Positions 18,666 to 27,685 of a stretch of DNA of 39,852 nucleotides are shown here, in pieces. The stretch lies in the NCBI GenBank assembly GCA_020725895.1, contig DYTO01000007.1, forward strand, positions 1-39,852. The letters are read 5' to 3'. Position 1 is the stretch's first letter, and each line of letters opens with the position of its first letter. Source of the DNA: Candidatus Hadarchaeum sp. Lineage in GTDB: Archaea; Hadarchaeota; Hadarchaeia; Hadarchaeales; Hadarchaeaceae. The position numbers and the translations under genes are program-made. The notes below the pieces were generated by a model. It had not been told where the DNA came from. It worked only from the letters and a program-made list of their open reading frames with translations, and did no database searches.

Positions 18666-19754
18666 TCAATCGATTTTCACGTTTTTAATTCCTTCATTCC
18701 TTTTGAGGACGTGCGCGATTGTTCTCTTTTCGTCGCCTTTCATGTCGTTTATCATGTGCCGCGGCCCAACGGGCAGGTCACTGATTATCTGGTCGAAGAC
18801 TATCCCCAGCGATTCGAGCTTGTTCAGGACGCCGAAGATCTTGTGATATTGCCTTGACGTTGTGAGGATCAGATAATATCCCTTCTCCCTGAAATCTTTC
18901 AACTTCTCGGGTGTCCCATCGAGCACCTCTATGTCCTCGCCTGTCTCGGAGGGTACAGGCACGTGCTTGATCAAAGTCCCGTCCAGGTCGCTGAATATGG
19001 CCCCCTTGTACGTCTTTTTGACGGATTTCGGGACGTGCTCCATCGGGACGGGGATTTGGTTGACCTCTTTTATCTCGGGGTATTCGCTCAGCACTCCATC
19101 CGAATCGCAAACGAGAAGCTTTTGTGAATATTTGTCAATCAGAAATTTCAAGAAAAGGTTCTCGCTGTACGAAGTCAGCAGATACCTTGAAACCACCTCG
19201 AAAACGTTCCTCCTGTCGGCATCTTTCTTTATTATCCGATCAAGGCAGGTGCTATCGGGGGTGTTCAACAAGACGATGAAGTCCAGCTTTTCAAGGATTT
19301 CCGCCCCGCCCAGAATGCAGTTCTCATAGAAAATCACTCCATTTTTCTGGGCCTTGAGCTCCACTTTCATGTCCTTCTTTCCGGTGTTGCGGTCATAGGC
19401 GTCGCTTATCACAACACCTTTGCCGGAAGCCATCTTTTCGATGTCATTGTAAATTTTTTCGAAATCCCACCAGTTGAACTGGTTGGCCGCTTCTAGGTAT
19501 GCGTGCGCGCCCACGAACCATTTCTCCTGAAGCCATCTCTTGCGCTGCTCGGAATCCAACTTGAACCTCCAGTCTCCCGAATAATGAATCGTTGGAATCG
19601 ACTGTTCACCGAGCTCCTTTGCTATCTTGTTGGCGATCGTTGTCTTGCCGGAACCGGCCCTCCCACAAATCCCCACGAGCATCGGCGCCTTCGCCGACTC
19701 CAGCCTGTTAACAATGCCTTCAGTGACCTGCATTCTTATCACCGAGGTAATCAC
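18666..19754 (-). CDS. Fusion: P-loop uridine-kinase-like domain plus C-terminal HAD-like phosphatase domain
   Basis: VGICGRAGSGKTTIANKIAKEL (Walker A); DRIIKKDADRRNVFEV; C-term GAIFSDLDGTLIKHVP…LILTTSRQYHKIFGVLNKL. ATG/alternate start may be 19733. Confidence 0.8.
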   Translation of the reverse strand: MITSVIRMQVTEGIVNRLESAKAPMLVGICGRAGSGKTTIANKIAKELGEQSIPTIHYSGDWRFKLDSEQRKRWLQEKWFVGAHAYLEAANQFNWWDFEKIYNDIEKMASGKGVVISDAYDRNTGKKDMKVELKAQKNGVIFYENCILGGAEILEKLDFIVLLNTPDSTCLDRIIKKDADRRNVFEVVSRYLLTSYSENLFLKFLIDKYSQKLLVCDSDGVLSEYPEIKEVNQIPVPMEHVPKSVKKTYKGAIFSDLDGTLIKHVPVPSETGEDIEVLDGTPEKLKDFREKGYYLILTTSRQYHKIFGVLNKLESLGIVFDQIISDLPVGPRHMINDMKGDEKRTIAHVLKRNEGIKNVKID

Positions 19755-20487
19755 GAACTTTTTTCAGCATGTCTGGAGTCCCGAACTCGAACATTTGGGA
19801 TAGCGGCAGGGCAAGGGTCTTGACTTTTGAAATATAATTTTTCATTATATCGAAAGTGTAGTCGGGCTTTCCATCGGTTTCGTACGCTTTTGTGTATGCG
19901 ATGGCCTTCAGAAGCGTTGTGTTGTGGCATATCGAAAGTCCCATGAAACCGCCGTAAGTCTCTCTTTTGAGATCCTTGTTCGGGAGAAGACCCGTCACGA
20001 CGCCTTCGTCAACAACTGCCAGCCCTTTCGGGTGGTGGTCAACAATGTAGGGCGGGTTTGGTTTTTGGCTCACCCCAAGGGCGTCGTGGTCCACGGAGAC
20101 GTATTCTTCAATCAGGTAATCGCAAAAAGTTATTATCGTGGGGGAACGCGACGACGCGTAATCCAGCGCCAGGACCAGCGATTTTCCGGGCCCTGCGAGC
20201 TCGGAAACTTTCTCCCTGCTGAAAAGCGGGTTCAATTTGGAATATTTCCCCCTTGCGTAATTCTCGAGGATGTCGGCGCCGTGCCCTGCCGCGATTATTA
20301 TCCTGTCCGAAATGTACTGAAATTTCTGTATCGTGTAGTCTATCGCGCGCATGTTCCCCAGCGGGATCAAGGCCTTGGGGATGTGGTCGGTCTCGGGCCT
20401 GAGCCTTGTGCCTGCTCCTGCAGCCAGTATCACAACGTTGAATTTCTCTCCCCGCACGCTGAAAGAAGGCGCTTTTTTAAACGTCAT
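19720..20487 (-). CDS. Sugar-phosphate nucleotidyltransferase-like protein
   Basis: FNVVILAAGAGTRLRPETDHIPKALIPLGN; coding overlap with the kinase-HAD gene. Confidence 0.87.
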   Translation of the reverse strand: MTFKKAPSFSVRGEKFNVVILAAGAGTRLRPETDHIPKALIPLGNMRAIDYTIQKFQYISDRIIIAAGHGADILENYARGKYSKLNPLFSREKVSELAGPGKSLVLALDYASSRSPTIITFCDYLIEEYVSVDHDALGVSQKPNPPYIVDHHPKGLAVVDEGVVTGLLPNKDLKRETYGGFMGLSICHNTTLLKAIAYTKAYETDGKPDYTFDIMKNYISKVKTLALPLSQMFEFGTPDMLKKVRDYLGDKNAGH

Positions 20488-20580
20488 TCCATCATCGAAA
20501 TTCGATGCCTGAGATATTTAAAGATGAACTTGATGGGGTCGCGCGTCGAGTAATGCTTAAACCATACAAAAGAAAGCTAG

Positions 20581-22170
20581 ATGAAGAAGCCGAAAGAAGG
20601 TGATAGAATAAAATATGAGCAGATTTTGGAGCAACTGCGAGATCTATCGGAAAAGAAGATAGATTCGGAGAAATTCGGAGAAAAATTCCAAATAGACGGC
20701 ATGCCTGCCTGGTGGTTCCTATGGTCTTTCGTGAACTCTTCATTCCTGCCGCGACCGTTCAAATCTTTGCTTGAAATCGAAGAAGAAATAAACAACAAAA
20801 AAAACCCCACCTCACTTGAGAAAATAAACTTCGAATTCCGCGAGTTTTTCATGCGAAGGGCGTTGGCGGCCAACGAGATAATAAAATTTTACATCTCAAA
20901 GCGCGGCGGTCGAAAAATCGAAACTGGAGAAAAAGACGTTCTTTTTTTGGCCGTTACCGACAAGATCAATTTAAAAGACGGAAAAATCGAATATGTTGAA
21001 TTTGAAAAAATAATTTCTGAACTGAAAAATGAAAACGTGAAATGTCTGGTTCTAACCGGCGACCCCTTCTCAAAAAACTCTCTTTTCAAACTGAACAAGT
21101 ACGAGTCCTTGATATACGATTACATCACGCCTGATATCCTGAAAATGAGCAAAAAAATCACCAAGGAATTGCGTGAAAAATGGAAAGACCTTGATGAAAA
21201 ATCAAAGATAGATTTGTTCACCTTCAATGGAAATAGTTACTGGAAGTATTTTGAGAACGATATCAATTATTTGTTTTCTAAGGAAGTTTTGTACACACTG
21301 ACAAAATATTACCTGACGATGAAAGATATAATCGAAAATCGCAAGATAAAAGTCGTGTATCTCACGAGCTTCACCAATTTCTACGACCTTTCTTTGCTCG
21401 GCGCTGCACACGAACTCGACAAGAAGGTCGTCTATTCGTCGCACGGTTACACTAGAGGCACTCCTGGAAAATGGAAGTTTATGAAAAATGTTATTTTTGC
21501 CGCGGGCGGCGATGAAAACGTCAAAGACCTTGTGATACGTGATGTCAAAAGAAACCAAATCGTGATAACTGGTTACCCGTTCCTGGATGAGATCGCCAAA
21601 CATCGTGGCAAGCCACCCCAAAAAACAAAGAAAACTGTCGCGCTTCTGACCACGATCGCTGTCGAAAGCAAATTCATCGAAAGGGACGAATACTTCAAGA
21701 TGATTCGCGAAGTACTTGAGCAACTCAAAAAGGTTGAGGAAATCGACAAGGTGGTCATCAAGCTCCATCCAAAGGAAAAATACAGATCAGAATACGAATC
21801 TGCGGCGAAATCAGTTGGGTTGGAAAACGTGGAAATCGTGCAAAAGGGGCCGCTCCATCGGATACTGAGAGAATCGGACCTATTGATCGGTTTCGGCACG
21901 ACGGCGGTTCTCGAGGGACTTATGATGGGCAAGGACGCAATCCATCTGGAAATGCTGGAGACGAGGCCGGTATTCGAATTCACCGAAGCCACCCTTCGGG
22001 TGAAAAAATTGGATGAACTGGCTGGCACTGTCAAAAAAATAATTGCCGACAAAAAATCCCGAACCCAACTGAATGAAAAGAGAGAGAGGTATCTCAAAAA
22101 GGCGTTTTACAGGATTGATGGGCGCGCATATGAGAGAGTCGCAAAGTTGATAAAATCGTTTGTCAAGTGA
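20581..22170 (+). CDS. GT-B-fold CDP-glycerol transferase-like / capsule glycosyltransferase-like protein
   Basis: KKVVYSSHGYTRGTPGKWKFM; VITGYPFLDEIAK; VVIKLHPKEKYRSEYESA; DLLIGFGTTAVLEGLMMGKDAIHLE. Confidence 0.6.
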   Translation: MKKPKEGDRIKYEQILEQLRDLSEKKIDSEKFGEKFQIDGMPAWWFLWSFVNSSFLPRPFKSLLEIEEEINNKKNPTSLEKINFEFREFFMRRALAANEIIKFYISKRGGRKIETGEKDVLFLAVTDKINLKDGKIEYVEFEKIISELKNENVKCLVLTGDPFSKNSLFKLNKYESLIYDYITPDILKMSKKITKELREKWKDLDEKSKIDLFTFNGNSYWKYFENDINYLFSKEVLYTLTKYYLTMKDIIENRKIKVVYLTSFTNFYDLSLLGAAHELDKKVVYSSHGYTRGTPGKWKFMKNVIFAAGGDENVKDLVIRDVKRNQIVITGYPFLDEIAKHRGKPPQKTKKTVALLTTIAVESKFIERDEYFKMIREVLEQLKKVEEIDKVVIKLHPKEKYRSEYESAAKSVGLENVEIVQKGPLHRILRESDLLIGFGTTAVLEGLMMGKDAIHLEMLETRPVFEFTEATLRVKKLDELAGTVKKIIADKKSRTQLNEKRERYLKKAFYRIDGRAYERVAKLIKSFVK

Positions 22171-22183
22171 CGATGGTGGAAAT

Positions 22184-23125
22184 GTGAAATCAAGGAAAGT
22201 TGTAGTAACCGGCGGGTGCGGGTTCATCGGATCCAACATGGCGGCCGAACTAGCTAAAGAAAACCACGTGACAGTGATTGACAACTTGAGCAACGGCAGG
22301 GCCGAAAATCTGGCCGATCTGCCAATGCAGAATGTTCAATTGGTGAAGGGCGACATCACGAATTACAATCTTCTGGAAAAAGTCTTGAAAAACAAGGATT
22401 ACGTCTTCCACCAGGCGGCCATGGCGAGCATCGCCGAAAGCTGGGAAAAGCCGAGGGAGGCAAACGAGGCAAACATCACAGGGACCCAGAACATCCTTCG
22501 TGCCGCGGTCAAGAACAAGGTCAAGAAGGTCATCTTCGCGTCCTCCTCCTCTGTTTACGGGGTGCCGAAAAAGGTCCCGATACCAGAGGCGGCTGAGACG
22601 AAACCCCTCTCGCCTTACGGCGCGGCCAAGCTCATCGGTGAACACTACTGCAGGATATACATGGAGGCTTACGGAATGCCGACTGTTTCCCTGCGCTACT
22701 TCAACGTCTACGGGCCGAAACAAAACCTGGACTCACCATACGCTGCCGTGATCCCGAAATTCATCCGATGGGGTTCTGAGGGCGAACCTTTCGAAATATA
22801 CGGCGATGGGAAGCAGACCAGAGATTTCATTTACGTGAAGGATCTTGTCCAGGTCGCCATCCTCGCGGCAGAGTGCAAAAAGTGCGACGGTGAGGTGCTG
22901 AACGTCGGGAGCGGTGAAAAGACCTCGATCAAGCAATTGGGCGAAAAAATCTCAGAGCTTTTGGGCAGGGAATTCAAGGCCAGATATCTTCCGCCTCGCC
23001 TCGGGGACATCAAAAGTTCTCTCGCGGATGTGAGCAAGATGAAAAGTATTCTTGGCTTCAAACCCGCATTCTCGCTGGAGCATGGCCTATCCGAAACGAT
23101 AAAGTTTTTAGGCGGCAGCGAATAG
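22184..23125 (+). CDS. NAD-dependent epimerase/dehydratase, UDP-glucose 4-epimerase-like
   Basis: VVVTGGCGFIGSNMAAELAKENHVTVIDNLSNG; FASSSSVYG; YGAAKLIGEHY; TRDFIYVKDLV. GTG at 22184 with GGTGG upstream preferred to TTG 22160. Confidence 0.92.
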   Translation: MKSRKVVVTGGCGFIGSNMAAELAKENHVTVIDNLSNGRAENLADLPMQNVQLVKGDITNYNLLEKVLKNKDYVFHQAAMASIAESWEKPREANEANITGTQNILRAAVKNKVKKVIFASSSSVYGVPKKVPIPEAAETKPLSPYGAAKLIGEHYCRIYMEAYGMPTVSLRYFNVYGPKQNLDSPYAAVIPKFIRWGSEGEPFEIYGDGKQTRDFIYVKDLVQVAILAAECKKCDGEVLNVGSGEKTSIKQLGEKISELLGREFKARYLPPRLGDIKSSLADVSKMKSILGFKPAFSLEHGLSETIKFLGGSE

Positions 23126-23135
23126 GGGCGTTGAT

Positions 23136-24464
23136 ATGACTAGTATAAAAAACAAGCTGCTGAACGGCGAGAAGAAAATCGGGATATGGGGCTTGGGTTA
23201 CATCGGGTATTCCTCGATGGCCTACTTCGCGAAGAGCGGCGTGAAGTGCCTCGGCACCGACGTCTCAAAGGTAAAAATCGACGCCGTGAACAATGGGGAA
23301 ATCGCGATCCCGAACCTCGATTACTGGATAGGGTTCAACGTCAAGCCTCTCGCGGAAGCGGGCCTGATGAAGGCGACGCTGAACTGGAGGGAACTGATAA
23401 ACAACGAAGTGGCGGTGCATCTGATCTGCATACCGACCGAAAAGGGCGCAAAACCGTACGACGAGATACTGATCGACGTCATTGAAAAATTGTGCGAGTT
23501 CAAAAAAGTCAAAACCGATCACCCGCCCCTGGTAATCATAGAGAGCACGATAACGCCCAACCGGGTCGATGAACTCATCATCCCGATCCTGGAGAAGCAC
23601 AAGCTGAAGGCCGGGAAGGACATTTTGATCGGGGTGGCGCCCAGGAGGGACTGGTTCGTTTCGCCCGAGAAGACGCTGAAGACCCTTCCGCGGGTCGTCG
23701 GCGGGACAACCAAAGAAACGACAGACATGATGGCGGAGGTTCTGGGGGTGGTCTGCGACACCGTCTTGAAAGCGCCGGACCACAAGCACGCGGCGCTCGT
23801 CAAGAGCATCGAGAACGCGTACCGCCATCTGGACATCACGCTGGCAAACCAGCTTTCAATGGCCTATCCTGGGCTGGACATGAGGACCGTGCTGAGGCTT
23901 GTGGGGACTAAATGGAACATCGGAACATACACCCCATCTTTCGGGACTGGCGGCTACTGCATCCCGCTCGCGCCGCAGTACGTGCTTGAGGGTGCGCCAA
24001 AGGCCGAGGAGTTGACCCTCCTGAAGGAAGCGCTCAGATATGATTTCAACATGCCTGCGAGGGTCGTGGAGCACCTCGCGCGCATCGGGGCGAAGAAAGT
24101 AGGGGTTCTAGGCCTTGCTTACAAGGGCGACTTGAAGGTGGAGATCCTGAGCCCAGCGATAAAAATCGCCGAGGGCTTGAAGAAACACAAGATCGGCGTG
24201 AAGGTCAACGACCCATATTATTCCGCCGATGAAATAAAGAAAATAACTGGCTGTGAGAGCTTTTCATTCCCTGCCGGCATGAACGAGTTCGATGTGCTGC
24301 TGCTGGTCGCCGACCACACCCACTACAAGTCGATTCCGATCAAGAACATCCTTAGCAACATGAAAAACTGCAAACTTATCCTTGACAACACCGGGATTTG
24401 GAAGGGCATAGATTTCGGTAAGATAAAATATCATTTGGCCGGAGACAGCGGCTGGCTCGGGTAG
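23136..24464 (+). CDS. Nucleotide-sugar dehydrogenase (UDP-ManNAc/UDP-Glc dehydrogenase family, divergent)
   Basis: GIWGLGYIGYSSMAYFAKSGVKCLGTDV; VVGGTTKETTDMMAEVL; GTGGYCIPLAPQYV (catalytic Cys region); LGLAYKGDLKVEILSPA. Confidence 0.88.
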   Translation: MTSIKNKLLNGEKKIGIWGLGYIGYSSMAYFAKSGVKCLGTDVSKVKIDAVNNGEIAIPNLDYWIGFNVKPLAEAGLMKATLNWRELINNEVAVHLICIPTEKGAKPYDEILIDVIEKLCEFKKVKTDHPPLVIIESTITPNRVDELIIPILEKHKLKAGKDILIGVAPRRDWFVSPEKTLKTLPRVVGGTTKETTDMMAEVLGVVCDTVLKAPDHKHAALVKSIENAYRHLDITLANQLSMAYPGLDMRTVLRLVGTKWNIGTYTPSFGTGGYCIPLAPQYVLEGAPKAEELTLLKEALRYDFNMPARVVEHLARIGAKKVGVLGLAYKGDLKVEILSPAIKIAEGLKKHKIGVKVNDPYYSADEIKKITGCESFSFPAGMNEFDVLLLVADHTHYKSIPIKNILSNMKNCKLILDNTGIWKGIDFGKIKYHLAGDSGWLG

Positions 24465-24489
24465 TGGCGAAATGCCGGGCGGTGGGAAA

Positions 24490-25509
24490 ATGGACACCGT
24501 GAAAATTGGCAAAAAAGTTGTTGGTAGGAATAATCCGGTCTGTATAGTGGCAGAGATCGCGTCGGCCCACCAGGGGAATCCCGAGACCTGCAAGGAATTG
24601 GTGCGGGAGGTTGCTCGGGCGGGCGCTGACGCCGTGAAGTTCCAAAAATTCAGCGCCGAAGAGCTGGTCGTTTCCGGCCCCAAACAGGAACATTTCAAGA
24701 AGATAGAGCTGGCGGACAGCGAATGGCGCGAGATAATCTCGATCGCGAGAAAATCGGGCCTGGAAGTGATGGCAGACGTTTTCGACGAGAAAAGCTGCGA
24801 CCTCATGGATGAACTCGGTGTGTCGGCGTTCAAGATACACTCGACGGATCTGTCGAACCCTTACATGCTGGCGCACGTCGCTGGAAAAAAGAAGCCGGTT
24901 CTTCTGGGGGTCGGTGGCGGCAAGCCAGAGGAAATCAAAGAGGCGATTGAAATCGTGAAAAAAAACGGGTGTAAGGATATTATGCTAGTCCACGGATTTC
25001 AGGCCTACCCGACGAAACTCGAAGATACAAATTTTGGATTGATTTCTGCATTGAAAGAGAGATTCGGGTTGAATGTAGGTTACCACGATCATGTCGACGC
25101 CGAAAGCGACCTGGCCTTGTTCATGCCCTGCGTCTCGGTAGCTTATGGGGCCTCCTTGGTGGAGAAGCACGTCATACTCAGCAGAAAGGAAAAGGGGCTG
25201 GACTACCAATCGGCGCTCACGCCAGAAGAATTCAAGAGGCTGATCAAGAACATCAGAGAATTTGAAAGAGCGATTGGCCACGGGAAATTCGAATTCTCGG
25301 ATGCCGAGAAGAAGTACCGTGAAGAGGTCAGGAAAAACATCGTCGCAAGGAGAGACATCCCTGCCGGCACCGTGATAACGCTTGAGATGCTGGCTTTCAA
25401 GAGATCGAAGCCCGGGTTGTCGCCTCTTGAAGCGCCGAAAGTCGTGGGCAAAAAAACCAAAGTTAAAATTCTGAAAGATGAAGTCATTAGCCGGGAAAAA
25501 TTGACATGA
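24490..25509 (+). CDS. NeuB/SpsE-family synthase, divergent (NeuB-2)
   Basis: CIVAEIASAHQGNPETCKELVREVARAGADAVKFQKF; LVEKHVILSRK; SAF-like IVARRDIPAGTVITLEMLAFKRSKPGLSP; ATG 24490 preceded by GGTGGG. Confidence 0.88.
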   Translation: MDTVKIGKKVVGRNNPVCIVAEIASAHQGNPETCKELVREVARAGADAVKFQKFSAEELVVSGPKQEHFKKIELADSEWREIISIARKSGLEVMADVFDEKSCDLMDELGVSAFKIHSTDLSNPYMLAHVAGKKKPVLLGVGGGKPEEIKEAIEIVKKNGCKDIMLVHGFQAYPTKLEDTNFGLISALKERFGLNVGYHDHVDAESDLALFMPCVSVAYGASLVEKHVILSRKEKGLDYQSALTPEEFKRLIKNIREFERAIGHGKFEFSDAEKKYREEVRKNIVARRDIPAGTVITLEMLAFKRSKPGLSPLEAPKVVGKKTKVKILKDEVISREKLT

Positions 25510-26270
25510 AAACAATTGTTCTCATCGCTGTGCGAATGAAATCGACGAGACTGCCGAAAAAGGCCCTTGCCGAGATAGAAGGGAAGCCTTTGATAAACCA
25601 CCTCATCGAGAGGCTCAAGACTGCCAAAGTTCCGGCATCCCTGGTCCTTTGCACATCCACCCACCAAGACGACTCTGTGCTTGTTGAAATCGCGAAGAAA
25701 GCGGGCGTGAAATGGTTCGGGGGGAGCGAGGATGACGTTCTTGAGAGGTTCATCAGGGCGGCCGAGAGCGAGGGGGCAGACAATATCGTCCGCGCGACAG
25801 GGGACAACCCGCTCACCGACCCGGAGTACATCGACAAGGCGATAACCAAGCATGTGGCCGCGAAAGCCGACTACACTTTCGTCGAGGGGCTTCCAAAGGG
25901 GACTGAGTGCGAGGTGATCTCGGTCAAGGCATTGAAAAAATGCAAGAGCTCGGCCGACAACCCGGAAATGAGCGAGTACATGACTCTTTACTTCAAGAAT
26001 TCGGGGCTCTTCAAAACGGAGAAGATAACCGCGGCGCCCGAAGTCAATCGCCCGCAGTATCGGCTGACCGTGGACGCCCCCGAAGACTTGAAACTGGTGC
26101 GCGAGATCTACGGCCGCCTCTACAGGGGGGGCAGGGTCTTCCCTCTCTCCGATGTCGTGAAGTTCCTGGACGATAACCCGAAACTCGGCGAGATGAACGC
26201 AAACATAAAGCCGAAAGAAGTAAAAATGCAATTCGTCAAGGGGAAGATGAGAATCGTGGAGGGAAAATGA
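25506..26270 (+). CDS. SpsF-like cytidylyltransferase
   Basis: TIVLIAVRMKSTRLPKKALAEIEGKPLINHLIERLK; VRATGDNPLTDPEYIDKAI; ATGA overlap with NeuB-2. Confidence 0.9.
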   Translation: MKTIVLIAVRMKSTRLPKKALAEIEGKPLINHLIERLKTAKVPASLVLCTSTHQDDSVLVEIAKKAGVKWFGGSEDDVLERFIRAAESEGADNIVRATGDNPLTDPEYIDKAITKHVAAKADYTFVEGLPKGTECEVISVKALKKCKSSADNPEMSEYMTLYFKNSGLFKTEKITAAPEVNRPQYRLTVDAPEDLKLVREIYGRLYRGGRVFPLSDVVKFLDDNPKLGEMNANIKPKEVKMQFVKGKMRIVEGK

Positions 26271-27659
26271 ATGCCTAAGGTAAGCGTGATTGTCACCGCA
26301 CACAATTATGGGAAATATCTTAGGACTTGCCTGGACAGCGCTCTGAACCAGTCCTACAAGGATTTCGAGGTCATCGTCGTTGACGACGGCTCGACGGACG
26401 ACACGGCGAAGATCCTGAAAGAATACGGCGACAAGATAAGGGTCGTCAGGCTCAGCGGAGTCGGTCTGGCGAGGGCATGCAACAGCGGCGTTGCGCTCGC
26501 GAAGGGCGAATACATCGTGAGGCTGGACGCCGACGATTACTTTGACGAGAACATCCTGCTTATCGAGACGACGTTCCTTGACAACCACCCGGACGTCGAC
26601 CTTGTATACCCCGATTATTTCTTCATAAGCGAGGGCGGCGAAGTCCTCGAACACGTGAGACAGATGAAGGTCGGGGAGGAACTGCGCCTTCTGTACAGGA
26701 ACCCGCTTGCCGCAGGGGCGATGTTCAGGAAGACAAAGTTCGACGACATATGCGGATACACCGAAAAGCCTGGATACACGGAAGACTACGACTTCTGGAT
26801 AAGGTTCGCGACGAAATACAAGGTCGCCAACATAAACCTCCCCCTCATGTACTACAGGCGGCACGGCGGCAGCATGTCCGCGAACAGGCACTGGAAGACG
26901 GGGGCGAGGAGGCTGGTGAAGAAGGAATTCGTGGAGACCCGGCTTAAAAACGTCCTGAAGAAAACGAAGATCCTCGGGATAATCCCCGCTCGCGGCGAGT
27001 CCAGGATCGATGGAGGGAAGCTGGCGCTCAGGGACCTCAACGGCAAGTCTCTGATCGCCTACACCATTGAAGAGGCGCTCAAGTGCAAACTTCTGGACCG
27101 CGTGATAGTCTCAACCGAGGACAGGGAAATCGCGGACGTCGCGAAGAAATACGGCGCCGAAGTCCCGTTCTTGCGCCCGAAGGAGTTGACGGGGCCTGAG
27201 ATCCCGGTAGAGAGCGTCGTCCTGCACGCGCTGGAATTTCTCGCCAAAGAAAAATACGAGCCGGACATAATCGCGATACTCCACGTCGTCTCGCCCCTCA
27301 AGAATGAGGAGCACATCACCGAGGCAATCCATACGATGCTGATATTCAACACTGACACCGTGATAAGCGCTACCCCGGACAAGTCGTTCCACTGGAGGCC
27401 CGACACGCACGGCCTTTCGCCGCTCTTCGAGAAGAGGCTCCTGATGTACGAGAGGGAGATGCTATACAGGGAGAACGGCGCGATATATCTTGTGAAGAGG
27501 GATGTCCTGGAGAAGAAGAAAAACGTGATTGGAAAAACTGTCGCACACATCGAAATGCTTCCGGAGGAATCAATCCACATAGACTCGGAGCATGACTTTT
27601 GGCTGGCTGAACAAATCCTGAAAAGAAAACCGAAGAAGGGGGCCTCGAAACGAAGATAG
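26271..27659 (+). CDS. Fusion: family 2 glycosyltransferase plus NeuA-like cytidylyltransferase
   Basis: N-half VSVIVTAHNYGKYLRTCLDSALNQSYKDFEVIVVDDGSTDDT…RLDADDYFDE (GT2); C-half ILGIIPARGESRIDGGKLALRDLNGKSLIAYTIEEALKC…VIVSTEDREIADVAKKYGAEVPFLRP (NeuA). Confidence 0.92.
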   Translation: MPKVSVIVTAHNYGKYLRTCLDSALNQSYKDFEVIVVDDGSTDDTAKILKEYGDKIRVVRLSGVGLARACNSGVALAKGEYIVRLDADDYFDENILLIETTFLDNHPDVDLVYPDYFFISEGGEVLEHVRQMKVGEELRLLYRNPLAAGAMFRKTKFDDICGYTEKPGYTEDYDFWIRFATKYKVANINLPLMYYRRHGGSMSANRHWKTGARRLVKKEFVETRLKNVLKKTKILGIIPARGESRIDGGKLALRDLNGKSLIAYTIEEALKCKLLDRVIVSTEDREIADVAKKYGAEVPFLRPKELTGPEIPVESVVLHALEFLAKEKYEPDIIAILHVVSPLKNEEHITEAIHTMLIFNTDTVISATPDKSFHWRPDTHGLSPLFEKRLLMYEREMLYRENGAIYLVKRDVLEKKKNVIGKTVAHIEMLPEESIHIDSEHDFWLAEQILKRKPKKGASKRR

Positions 27660-27685
27660 GGAACGTCGACCTCGACAAAAAGGTC

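Noticed and set aside
25203-26891. 562-aa minus-strand ORF
   Set aside because: Antisense shadow of NeuB-2, SpsF and GT2-NeuA, all with clear family motifs; its translation is low-complexity, rich in R/V/H/P/D.
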